Of a stretch of DNA of 64,000 bases, positions 28,200-35,936 are shown in pieces. Each line of letters begins with the position of its first letter. Within the stretch, counting starts at the first letter, position 1. Under the pieces are notes generated by a model. That model saw only the letters and a list, made by a program, of their open reading frames with translations. It was not told where the DNA came from and ran no database searches. The position numbers and the translations under genes were made by a program. The DNA comes from Viridibacterium sp035456105 (GTDB taxonomy: Bacteria; Pseudomonadota; Gammaproteobacteria; Burkholderiales; Rhodocyclaceae), in assembly GCA_035456105.1 (NCBI GenBank), contig DATIDV010000034.1:5933-69932 (forward strand), written 5' to 3'.

Positions 28200-28288
28200 C
28201 ATATACTTATCTGTTTCCCTTCTCACCCTCAATCGTCCTGAGAACCCGATTCCCAGACTTTGACTGAGCGCACGCCCAGAGGACCCGC

Positions 28289-30256
28289 ATGGCCAAGGAA
28301 AAAACCTCCGCCACAGTAGCCACAAAAGCTATTCCCAAAGCAAAAACGTCGAAAGCGAAAGAGAAGAAAGAACTGCGCATTGCCGCAGACCTCGTTGCTA
28401 GTGGCGATGACGCTGAAGTCCGTCGTACCCGCCTCAAGACACTCATTGCGTTGGGCAAGGACCGCGGTTACCTGACGTACGCTGAAGTCAATGACCATCT
28501 CCCCGACGAGATGGTGGATGCCGAGCAGATCGAATCGATCATCTCGACCTTCAATGACATGGGCATCAAGGTCTTCGACGAAGCGCCGGCTGCCGAAGAC
28601 CTGCTGCTCACCGATGGCGTTGCCACTGCGGTTGTCGACGAAGAAGTCGAAGCCGAAGCCGAGCAGGCCCTCTCCACTGTCGATTCCGAATTCGGTCGCA
28701 CGACCGATCCGGTGCGCATGTACATGCGCGAAATGGGCACGGTCGAGCTGCTGACGCGCGAAGGCGAAATCGAAATCGCCAAGCGTATCGAAGATGGCCT
28801 CAAGCACATGGTCATGGCGATTTCTGCCTGCCCGACGACGATTGCCGAAATTCTCGCCATGGCCGACAAGGTCTCGCGTGAAGAGATGCGCATCGACGAA
28901 GTCATCGATGGCCTGATCGATCCGAACGCCGTTGAAGAAGCGGCTGCGCCTGAGCCCGAAGAAGTCGATGAAGAGGCCGAGGAAGAAGGCGAAGAAGAGG
29001 AAGACGACGGCGGCGCTGGTGCCCTCTCGGCATCACTTCTGCAGCTGAAAATCGACGCGCTTGAACGCTTCGAAGTCATCAAGGGCCTGTATGCCAAGAT
29101 GATCACGGCTCTCACCAAGAAGGGCACGCAGGACAAGACTTACCAGAAGACCCACGACCAGATCTGCGCCGAGCTGCTGAACATCCGCTTCACCGCGCGT
29201 GTCACGGAAAGCCTCTGCGATTCCGTGCGTCACATGGTTGAAAATGTACGCAAGCACGAGCGCAAGATTCTCGAACTGTGTGTTGATCGCTCGAGCATGT
29301 CGCGCCCGCACTTCATCAAGAGCTTCCCCGGCAACGAGACCAACCTGGACTGGCTCAAGGGCGAAATCGCCGCCAGCTCGGGCAACGTCACCACGATGAT
29401 GCGCATGCAGCCTGCCATTCTCGAAGAGCAACAAAAGCTCATCGACCTGCAGGACCGCATCCAGATCTCGCTGAAAGAACTCAAGGACATCAACAAGCAG
29501 ATGTCCACTGGCGAAGCCAAGATGCGCCGCGCCAAGCGCGAAATGACCGAGGCCAATCTGCGTCTCGTGATCTCGATCGCCAAGAAATATACTAACCGCG
29601 GTCTGCAGTTCCTCGACCTGATCCAGGAAGGCAACATCGGCCTGATGAAGGCGGTGGACAAGTTCGAATACCGTCGCGGCTACAAATTCTCGACGTACGC
29701 CACGTGGTGGATCCGTCAGGCCATCACGCGCTCGATCGCCGACCAGGCACGCACCATCCGCATCCCGGTTCACATGATCGAAACGATCAACAAGATGAAC
29801 CGCATCTCGCGTCAGATCCTGCAGGAAACCGGCGCCGAGCCGGATCCCGCAACGCTGGCCATCAAGATGGAAATGCCGGAAGACAAGATCCGCAAGATCC
29901 TGAAGATCAGCAAAGAGCCAATCTCCATGGAAACGCCGATTGGCGACGACGACGACTCGCACCTTGGCGACTTCATCGAAGACACCGCAACGCTGTCGCC
30001 TGGCGACGCCGCGCTATACTCCTCGCTGAAGGACACCACGAAAGAGATCCTGGACTCGCTCACACCGCGCGAAGCCAAGGTCCTGCGCATGCGTTTCGGC
30101 ATCGAAATGAACACCGACCACACGCTGGAAGAAGTCGGCAAACAATTCGACGTCACGCGCGAGCGCATCCGTCAGATCGAAGCCAAGGCGCTGCGCAAGC
30201 TGCGTCACCCAAGCCGCTCGGAAAAACTCCGCAGTTTCCTCGACGGAGAGGGCTAA
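28289..30256 (+). CDS. rpoD: RNA polymerase primary sigma factor (sigma-70)
   Basis: 655 aa. N-terminal Lys/Ala-rich stretch and region 1.1, region 1.2 (DPVRMYMREMGTVELLTREG), the long non-conserved region with an acidic run around 220-250, then regions 2.1-2.4 (NLRLVISIAKKYTNRGLQFL, YATWWIRQAITR), region 3 and region 4.2 (TLEEVGKQFDVTRERIRQIE) with a C-terminal LRSFLDGEG. AGAGGA lies before the ATG. Last gene of the rpsU-dnaG-rpoD cluster. Confidence 0.98.
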   Translation: MAKEKTSATVATKAIPKAKTSKAKEKKELRIAADLVASGDDAEVRRTRLKTLIALGKDRGYLTYAEVNDHLPDEMVDAEQIESIISTFNDMGIKVFDEAPAAEDLLLTDGVATAVVDEEVEAEAEQALSTVDSEFGRTTDPVRMYMREMGTVELLTREGEIEIAKRIEDGLKHMVMAISACPTTIAEILAMADKVSREEMRIDEVIDGLIDPNAVEEAAAPEPEEVDEEAEEEGEEEEDDGGAGALSASLLQLKIDALERFEVIKGLYAKMITALTKKGTQDKTYQKTHDQICAELLNIRFTARVTESLCDSVRHMVENVRKHERKILELCVDRSSMSRPHFIKSFPGNETNLDWLKGEIAASSGNVTTMMRMQPAILEEQQKLIDLQDRIQISLKELKDINKQMSTGEAKMRRAKREMTEANLRLVISIAKKYTNRGLQFLDLIQEGNIGLMKAVDKFEYRRGYKFSTYATWWIRQAITRSIADQARTIRIPVHMIETINKMNRISRQILQETGAEPDPATLAIKMEMPEDKIRKILKISKEPISMETPIGDDDDSHLGDFIEDTATLSPGDAALYSSLKDTTKEILDSLTPREAKVLRMRFGIEMNTDHTLEEVGKQFDVTRERIRQIEAKALRKLRHPSRSEKLRSFLDGEG

Positions 30257-30330
30257 TCGGGTTCAGCAGCCTGAAGTTTCAAAATGCCTGCGGCATCGTG
30301 AGCAAACAACAGCGATGACACAGGCATTAT

Positions 30331-30374
30331 GGGCCTCTAGCTCATGCCTGGTTAGCGCAGCGGACTCATAATCC
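30331..30374 (+). pseudogene. Truncated intron-less tRNA-Ile(CAU) 5' half
   Basis: Bases 30331-30374 repeat the 5' half of the tRNA at 30540 (acceptor 5' strand, D arm, anticodon stem and loop with CAT) with one change (GCGC for GAGC in the D stem). This copy runs straight from CAT into AATCC with no intron, and after AATCC it diverges; no matching T arm or acceptor 3' strand follows. It cannot form a whole tRNA. Confidence 0.75.
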
Positions 30375-30427
30375 TCTGAGAACATCTACAGACAAGCGCA
30401 TAAAGGCCTTGCAGTTCAAGTAGTTAC

Positions 30428-30499
30428 TGCCGATTCCGAACTCCGGGATCGGCACCAGAAAACGGGCTCTGGTCCATTTCTGGTCCCGTTTTGCATCGC
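30428..30499 (+). other. Hairpin-rich spacer between the tRNA fragment and the tRNA
   Basis: Contains a perfect 7-bp stem TGCCGAT / ATCGGCA ending in CACCA, and nested stems AAAACGGG / CCCGTTTT and CCAGAAA / TTTCTGG. It could be a terminator or the relic of an integrated element; no gene is seen. Confidence 0.45.
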
Positions 30500-30539
30500 C
30501 GGACCTCTGCTGCATCGAGTGTGCGACGATTGAAGTTTC

Positions 30540-30822
30540 GGGCCTCTAGCTCATGCCTGGTTAGAGCAGCGGACTCATAAAATTTGTGCCGTACGTTTGG
30601 AAACTGCGTACGGGATGGCGTCAAATTCGGTGAAACCTAAGTGCGGCAACGCATACGGCAACGCCGAGCCAAGCTTCGATGTGCAAGCATCGTTGAAGGT
30701 GTAGAGACTAGACGGCGCCCACCTACAGCGAAAGCCATGGTGAAGGCATAGTCCAGGGAGTGGCGAAAGCCACACAAACCGGAATCCGTTGGTGCCGAGT
30801 TCGACTCTCGGGGGGCCCACCA
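30540..30822 (+). tRNA. tRNA-Ile(CAU) interrupted by a group I intron
   Basis: Exon 1 is 30540-30578 and exon 2 is 30783-30822. Joined, they give a 79-nt tRNA with encoded CCA: acceptor GGGCCTC / GGGGCCC, D arm GCTC/GAGC, anticodon stem GCGGA/TCCGT with loop CTCATAA, T arm CCGAG-TTCGACT-CTCGG. The CAT anticodon, read after lysidine modification, fits the AUA-decoding isoleucine tRNA, as in the Azoarcus gene with the same intron; elongator tRNA-Met is the alternative. The intron sits right after the anticodon (between positions 36 and 37). Confidence 0.92.
30579..30782 (+). ncRNA. Group I intron (Azoarcus tRNA-Ile type, subgroup IC3)
   Basis: 204 nt, almost the 205-nt length of the Azoarcus intron and alike along the whole core. 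The internal guide GTG near the start pairs with the exon CAT (U-G at the splice site). P2 is CCGTACG / CGTACGG, a compensated change from the Azoarcus P2. Core pieces include ATGGCGTCAAATTCGG, GAAACCTAAG, GAGCCAAGCTTCG, the P7 strand GTGTAGAGACTAGACGGC and AAGGCATAGTCCAGGGAG. It ends in G, as needed for the second splicing step. No homing endonuclease is encoded. Expected to self-splice. Confidence 0.92.
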
Positions 30823-30854
30823 AACATAAGAATCAGAACGTATCAAAGTGACTC

Positions 30855-30884
30855 AAAAGCCCGCCACAGCGGGCTTTTTTATTT
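30855..30884 (+). terminator. Rho-independent terminator after the tRNA
   Basis: Stem AAGCCCGC / GCGGGCTT, loop CACA, then six T residues, starting 33 bases after the tRNA CCA end. Confidence 0.9.
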
Positions 30885-31505
30885 GGTACGTCGTATCACA
30901 ACATTGCAAGATATGCCCCCAAGGCGCATGACGAACGGGGGCATGTCTGGGGGCAACTTCACGCCCCCAAGACGTCGATGCCCCCAACAGGGGAAATCAT
31001 GCGGACCAACGAGCCACGACAGGCAATGGAGGCAGACGGCGCAGCAGCCAAACGCCCACCCCCCCATTCACCCCGCGCCAGCGGGATGTTTTGTATGTGT
31101 TCGTCGAAGAGATTGCGCACTCGCACAAAATCACTCTCACCGAAGCCCGCGCCAAGGATTGCGGTACAGCCGATAAAGTCCTCTACCACGTGCTGTATAT
31201 CGGCAAGAACATCAAGAGCGTGGTCGATCGCTACGGCTTCAGGCTGGGCTGCCGGCGACGGACCAGCTCCCGCGCACTGCATACCCGCCGCATCTGGATG
31301 TATCAGGGAATGCAATGTCTCGACCTCGATACAACCCGGCCAGCGCAACAGCATAAAAACAATTCAATAATTCAATCGCTTGTCGCGACAAACCACCATC
31401 CCACAAAGCCGCGACCGCAAAGCTGTAACACCATCGATACAGTCAGCGCACAAGCGAGCCATCCTCACAACAGGGCGAGCCATTCAATTCAATGACTTGC
31501 AGAAG
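30885..31505. other. Intergenic stretch before the Fap-like locus
   Basis: The first part repeats ATGCCCCCAA-like words three times (about 30913-30996). An open frame on the plus strand (31091-31495) gives an initially protein-like segment (KVLYHVLYIGKNIKSVVDRY) and then low-complexity sequence. It has no ribosome site and I do not recognise it, so I do not call a gene; it may be a relic. Confidence 0.4.
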
Positions 31506-31521
31506 TGGCACGCCCGATGCG
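31506..31521 (+). promoter_or_regulatory. Sigma-54 (-24/-12) promoter of the Fap-like operon
   Basis: TGGCACGCCCGATGCG matches the consensus exactly in the -24 box (TGGCACG) and keeps the GG-N10-GC spacing. The start codon of the first secreted protein lies 60 bases downstream. A sigma-54 activator is encoded at the other end of the same locus. Confidence 0.75.
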
Positions 31522-31580
31522 TTAGGGGACGGACCAAGCATGGCGTGGTGCCAGGCTTTGGCTTTCTGCGGAGAACTGCG

Positions 31581-33119
31581 ATGAAAAAAACCCTGATGTA
31601 CAGCGCAATCGCCCTCGCCTTTGGCTTCGCCGGCCAGGCTTGGGCTGATTCCAGTAACGATGTGAGCGGCAAAGTGGATGGCAACAGTACCGTTACATCC
31701 AGCGATAGCAGCACACACAACCCGACTGACAATCTCAACAACAAGAGCGCTGGTGATAACCGGAACAACAAAAGTACTGCCCTGGCTTTTGGCCAAGGCT
31801 CAGCAGCAGCATCGAACAATGCATCAGCCACATCAACGATCACGGACTCATTCAAGCATTCAACAGTGGTGGCCCTCTCCAAGCTGGAGGGGACGGTATC
31901 AGGCATCCGCGTAAACGGGCTGGGTAACCAGGCCTACAACCGGGGCAGCGTAGCCGGCGGCGACAGTGGCAAAGCCTATGGTGGCGCTGCTGGCAAGTCA
32001 GAAGGCGGCAGCGCCTATGGCGGCAATGGCGCCAGAGGTGGCAGCGCAGCGGGCGCAAGCGGTGGTGTTGGCGCGTCAGGCGCGACCGCTCGCTCCGGTA
32101 GTGCGGACAGCGGCTCGGCGCGTGGCGCCGATGGTGGCAATGGCGGCAGCGCAATAGGCGCCCGGGCAGGCGGTAGCGGTGACGCACGCTCCAGTGGCGG
32201 CGGCGCGCTGGCCGATTCGACAGCAAGTGGCGGCAACGCAAGTGCCTTGGGTGGCAGCACTTATGGTGACGGCGGCAACGCTGGTGCACGTAGTGTGACG
32301 ATCGCCGGCGGTTCGAAAGCCTCGGGTGGAGACGCAGATGCCAGTGCCTATGGCGGCACGGGCAAGGCCGGCTCGGCAGCGGTCGGTGGCCGGGCTACCA
32401 GTGCAGCAGGCGGCGGCAACGGTGGTTCAGCCAGAGGCAATGCGCGAGGCCAGGGCAACGACCAGGTGACCAATAGCGGCGGCGCAGGCGGTAGCCCGAC
32501 TTCAGGTGCAGCCACTGGCGGCACGGCAACAACCTCCAGCACCACGGGCGCCAATACCCAATCGCCCAGTGCAACGGCAGGTGCAGCAACCGGCACAGGC
32601 GGCACAGCATCGGGCGGCGCAACCACGGCCACGGCAGGCGGTGTCACCGGCACGGGTGGCAGCCCGACCTCTACGGGTGGCGCAGGCACGACAGGCAACA
32701 GCACAGCCAGCGGCGGCGCTGCAACCAGCACGACCGGCAATGGCGGCTCGGCGACCAACACGGCAGCTGCAGGCGGCGCTGGCGGCTCGGCGACTTCCGG
32801 CTCGGCAACCTCGGGTAACGCTCAAGCGGGCTCCGGCGGTTCTGGTGGCGCAGGCGGTACCAACACGGCAGGCGCAGGCGGTGCGGGCGGCAGTAACACC
32901 GGCGGAGCAGCCACGGGCGGCACAGGCGGCGCAGCGGCCAGCGGCAGCGGCGGTGCCGGCGGTACGGTCACGGTCGATGCGGGCACGTTCAACCTGTCCA
33001 ACACCATCAGCGGCAGCTTCACCAATGGTGCAGGCATCATCGTCGCGGCTCAGAACAGCGGCATTGGCGCGCTCGTGCAACAAAGCGCCAACGTGCAAGC
33101 CAACCTGAGTGTGCGTTGA
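31581..33119 (+). CDS. Gly/Ala/Ser-rich secreted protein 1, candidate amyloid-like subunit
   Basis: 512 aa from ATG 31581 (GGAGA upstream); the open frame continues upstream but is not protein-like. Signal peptide MKKTLMYSAIALAFGFAGQAWA is cut before DSSN. An Asn/Ser/Ala-rich domain follows (about 25-125, with AAASNNASATSTITDSF and GLGNQAYNRGSVAGGDSG), then about 330 residues of Gly/Ala/Ser low-complexity sequence, and a non-repetitive end (TFNLSNTISGSFTNGAGIIV, AAQNSGIGALVQQSANVQ). Asn/Gln/Ala/Gly-rich exported subunits next to a C39 peptidase and a FapF-like barrel fit the Fap functional-amyloid pattern, probably FapB/FapC-like. Subunit role is inferred from context and composition. Confidence 0.75.
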   Translation: MKKTLMYSAIALAFGFAGQAWADSSNDVSGKVDGNSTVTSSDSSTHNPTDNLNNKSAGDNRNNKSTALAFGQGSAAASNNASATSTITDSFKHSTVVALSKLEGTVSGIRVNGLGNQAYNRGSVAGGDSGKAYGGAAGKSEGGSAYGGNGARGGSAAGASGGVGASGATARSGSADSGSARGADGGNGGSAIGARAGGSGDARSSGGGALADSTASGGNASALGGSTYGDGGNAGARSVTIAGGSKASGGDADASAYGGTGKAGSAAVGGRATSAAGGGNGGSARGNARGQGNDQVTNSGGAGGSPTSGAATGGTATTSSTTGANTQSPSATAGAATGTGGTASGGATTATAGGVTGTGGSPTSTGGAGTTGNSTASGGAATSTTGNGGSATNTAAAGGAGGSATSGSATSGNAQAGSGGSGGAGGTNTAGAGGAGGSNTGGAATGGTGGAAASGSGGAGGTVTVDAGTFNLSNTISGSFTNGAGIIVAAQNSGIGALVQQSANVQANLSVR

Positions 33120-33143
33120 TCTGGTTTTCCAAGGAGAACTGTC

Positions 33144-34682
33144 ATGAAGAGAACCTTGATGTACACCGCGATCGCCCTCGGCTTCGGCTTTACCAGCCAG
33201 GCCTGGGCAGATTCAAGCAATCTCATCGGTAAGAAGGTAGATGGCGCAAGCCTCGTTACTTCAACCGATTCAAGCCAGCACAACCCGCTGGATAACAAGA
33301 ACGACAAGAGCACCGGCGATAACCGGAACAACTATAGCCGAGCATCGGCTCTGGGCCAGGGCGCGGCGGCAGCGGCGAACAATGCCTCGGCCACGGCCAA
33401 CATCGCCAACTCCTTCAACTCGTCGAAGGTGGTGGCACTGGCCAAGCTGGAAGGCCAGGTATCCGGCATCAGCGTCCACGGCCTGGGCAACCAGGCCTAT
33501 AACTCCGGCAGCGCCGCCGGGGGGGACAGCGGCAAGGCCTACGGTGGTGCCGCCGGCAAGGCTGAAGGCGGCAATGCCAGTGGTGCCAATGGAGCCGGGG
33601 GCGGCAGCGCCTACGGCGCCAGCGGCGCCACGGGTGCAGCGGGTGCGTGGGCTCGCTCGGGTAGTGCGGACAGCGGCTCTGCCAGCGGCGCCTCTGGCGG
33701 CCGCGGCGGCAGCGCAGCAGGCGCATTCGCCGGTGGCAGTGGCGACGCAAGCGGGAGAGGCGGTTCGGCCGGAGCAGGCTCGGTTGCTGTCGGCGGCGAC
33801 GCCAAAGCCAAAGGTGGCAGCACCTATGGTGATGGCGGCCTGGCAGTTGCTGGCTCGGCAACCAGTGCGGGCGGCTCTAAAGCCTACGGCGGCAGCGCTG
33901 GCGCGACGGCAGCAGGTGGCAGCGGCAAGGCCGGGTCAGCGGCCGTCGGCGGCTCGAGCCACAACGCAGCGTACGGTGGCAATGGCGGTGCCGCTTCGGG
34001 CAATGCAAACGGCCCCGGCAATGACACCGTCAGCAACACCGGCGGTGCAGGTGGCTCTCCTGCCTCCGGTACCAGCGCTGGCGGCGCGGGCTCGGCCACC
34101 AGCACCACGGGCAGCAACTCGCAAACGCCTAGCGCCACTGCTGGCGCCGGAACGAGCACGGGTGGCTCTGCAACGGGCAGTGCAACTGCGGCAACAGGCG
34201 GCGCTGTGAGTGGCACAGCAGGCAGCCCGACCGCCGCGGCTGGTGGCGCAAGCACCGGAGCCTCGTCGGCAACAGGCGGCGCAGGTAGCGGCACCACGGG
34301 CACCGGCGGCACGGCCAGCAACACGGCCGGTGCAGGCGGCGCAGGCGGCACCTCGACCTCCGGCGCAGCTACCTCGGGCTCGGCCACGGGCGGCGCAGGT
34401 GGCAACGGCGGTGCAGGCGGTGGCAACGTTGCAGGCAACGGCGGATCAGGCGGCAGCAATACTGGTGGAGCTGCCACAGGCGGCACTGGCGGTGCGGCTG
34501 GCAGCGGTGGCGGCGGTGCGGGCGGTGCAGTGGCCGTCAATGCAGGCACCTTCAACATGTCGAACACCATCAGCGGCAGCTTCACCAATGGTGCCGGCAT
34601 CGTTATCGCGGCTCAGAACAGTGGCATCGGCGCGCTCATTCAACAAAGCGCCAATGTTCAGGCCAACCTGACTGTGCAGTAA
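33144..34682 (+). CDS. Gly/Ala/Ser-rich secreted protein 2, tandem paralogue
   Basis: 512 aa, exactly the length of its neighbour, 24 bases downstream with an AAGGAG ribosome site. Signal peptide MKRTLMYTAIALGFGFTSQAWA, then the same Asn/Ser/Ala domain (AAAANNASATANIANSFNSS, GLGNQAYNSGSAAGGDSGKA), Gly/Ala/Ser-rich middle, and a nearly identical C-terminus (NTISGSFTNGAGIVIAAQNS, GALIQQSANVQANLTVQ). A tandem duplication is evident; the ends are conserved while the Gly-rich middle has drifted. Probably a second fibre or nucleator subunit, as FapB is to FapC; which is which cannot be told. Confidence 0.75.
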   Translation: MKRTLMYTAIALGFGFTSQAWADSSNLIGKKVDGASLVTSTDSSQHNPLDNKNDKSTGDNRNNYSRASALGQGAAAAANNASATANIANSFNSSKVVALAKLEGQVSGISVHGLGNQAYNSGSAAGGDSGKAYGGAAGKAEGGNASGANGAGGGSAYGASGATGAAGAWARSGSADSGSASGASGGRGGSAAGAFAGGSGDASGRGGSAGAGSVAVGGDAKAKGGSTYGDGGLAVAGSATSAGGSKAYGGSAGATAAGGSGKAGSAAVGGSSHNAAYGGNGGAASGNANGPGNDTVSNTGGAGGSPASGTSAGGAGSATSTTGSNSQTPSATAGAGTSTGGSATGSATAATGGAVSGTAGSPTAAAGGASTGASSATGGAGSGTTGTGGTASNTAGAGGAGGTSTSGAATSGSATGGAGGNGGAGGGNVAGNGGSGGSNTGGAATGGTGGAAGSGGGGAGGAVAVNAGTFNMSNTISGSFTNGAGIVIAAQNSGIGALIQQSANVQANLTVQ

Positions 34683-34706
34683 CTATCGGCCCTGGCCGGT
34701 CTCGGC

Positions 34707-34738
34707 AACCGGTCACGCCCGCCAAGGCGTGGCCGGTT
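34707..34738 (+). promoter_or_regulatory. Strong hairpin after the two subunit genes
   Basis: 13-bp stem AACCGGTCACGCC / GGCGTGGCCGGTT (one T-G pair), loop CGCCAA, no T-run. Lies in the 195-base gap between the paired subunit genes and the rest of the operon. It could stabilise the upstream mRNA or reduce read-through so that subunits are made in excess. Confidence 0.6.
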
Positions 34739-34877
34739 CATGACGGCATCATGCAGACACGCATGGAGCAGCCGCGACTGGCGAGCTCGTAACGACGCTT
34801 TGAAGTTTTGAAAGGATGTGTGCGGACGCGACCAGGGTGCTTCGCGCCCACCCGACATCCTCAAGGAGAAGATCGTC

Positions 34878-35249
34878 ATGAAAACTCTATTGCCGATGCT
34901 GGCACTGACGCTCGCACTGACCCTTCTGGTCGGCGGCGTCAGTTCAGCACAGGCGCAGGACGAAACACCCACCGCTACAACGGCAACCAGTGCCCTTCCG
35001 AAGATTGGACGGGCTGTGACCAACCTTGACCTGCTCGACACCCTGCGTGGCGGAGCCGCTCAGCCCTTGAGCTCGATCCGCGCAAATGGTTCGGTCAGTG
35101 ACGTACGCAACAACAATGTGCAGACCGGCTACAACGTCATTACGGAAGGCGCGCTGTCTGGTGCCGCAGGCTTGCCCATGGTGATCCAGAACTCCGGAAA
35201 TGGCGTATTGATCCAGAACGCCGTCGTTCTCAACGTACAGGTGCAATGA
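34878..35249 (+). CDS. Small secreted protein with double-glycine-like motif, Fap-like locus
   Basis: 123 aa. Signal peptide cut near AQA/QDE. The mature protein has TNLDLLDTLRGG followed by AAQPLSS; this resembles the leader end (hydrophobic spacing then GG) recognised by C39 peptidases, and such a peptidase is encoded by the next gene, overlapping by four bases. The C-terminus (VIQNSGNGVLIQNAVVLNVQ) echoes the C-termini of the two large Gly-rich proteins. AAGGAG lies upstream of ATG 34878. Not a recognised family; may be a minor fibre component or a FapE/FapA-like accessory. Confidence 0.65.
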   Translation: MKTLLPMLALTLALTLLVGGVSSAQAQDETPTATTATSALPKIGRAVTNLDLLDTLRGGAAQPLSSIRANGSVSDVRNNNVQTGYNVITEGALSGAAGLPMVIQNSGNGVLIQNAVVLNVQVQ

Positions 35250-35935
35250 AAACACGGTGCATTGCTTTCTGCATGGGCATCGCGCTCAGCGCGATGCCCA
35301 TGTCATCGTGCCTGGCGGCCGACGTGTCGCTGGCGGTAACGGGCGGTTACTACACGACGAGTGTGACCAGCCTGAAGGAGATGCGCTTCGCATCGACCAT
35401 GCGCCAGCAGTACGACTTCAGTTGCGGCTCGGCTGCGGTGGCCACCCTGCTCACCTACCAGTACGGTTTCAAGGTCAGCGAAGCGATGGTGTTCCAGCGC
35501 ATGTTCGCCAACGGCGATCGCGCGAAGATCCAGCACGAAGGCTTCTCCCTGCTCGACATGAAGCGCTACCTGGACAACCTGGGCTACCAGAGCGAAGGCG
35601 TTGAAGTCACTCTCGACGAACTGGCCAAGGCCAATGTGCCGGCGATTGCCCTCGTCAAGGAAGAAGGCTACCTGCACTTCGTCGTCATCAAGGGCTTGCG
35701 CGATGGGCGCGTGCTGCTGGGTGACCCGGCGCTGGGCACACGCGCCATGTCGCGCGAAGCGTTCGAGAAGAACTGGACCAATGGCATCCTGCTGGTGATC
35801 GTCGACCACGCGCCCGACGCCGTATTCAACGATCAGCGAGACTGGCGCGCGGGCCCCATCGCGCCCCTGCAGCGTGCATTCGATCTGACCAACATGGACA
35901 CGCAGCTCCTGCGTCGCCAAGCGATGGACTTCTGA
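35246..35935 (+). CDS. Periplasmic C39-type cysteine peptidase (FapD-like)
   Basis: 229 aa. Signal peptide (MSSCLAA end, residues about 1-25), then a C39 fold: catalytic Cys in QQYDFSCGSAAVATLL, His in GYLHFVVIKG, and the Asp in LLGDPALGTR. C39 peptidases normally sit in ABC exporters and cleave after double glycine; free exported ones occur as FapD in Pseudomonas Fap operons. The start overlaps the previous stop (ATGA). The next gene begins one base after its stop. Two neighbours carry GG motifs that could be its substrates, which is inference. Confidence 0.85.
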   Translation: MKTRCIAFCMGIALSAMPMSSCLAADVSLAVTGGYYTTSVTSLKEMRFASTMRQQYDFSCGSAAVATLLTYQYGFKVSEAMVFQRMFANGDRAKIQHEGFSLLDMKRYLDNLGYQSEGVEVTLDELAKANVPAIALVKEEGYLHFVVIKGLRDGRVLLGDPALGTRAMSREAFEKNWTNGILLVIVDHAPDAVFNDQRDWRAGPIAPLQRAFDLTNMDTQLLRRQAMDF

Positions 35936-35936
35936 G

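Noticed and set aside
30424..30846. Minus-strand open frames over the tRNA region
   Set aside because: They read through tRNA and intron sequence, which has a full structural explanation.
31091..31495. Possible small gene upstream of the Fap-like operon
   Set aside because: No ribosome site, no recognised motif beyond a short protein-like segment, and its end overlaps the promoter region.
31900..34500. Repetitive DNA that might look like a CRISPR or satellite array
   Set aside because: The repetition comes from Gly/Ala/Ser codons in two reading frames; no fixed repeat length or unique spacers.
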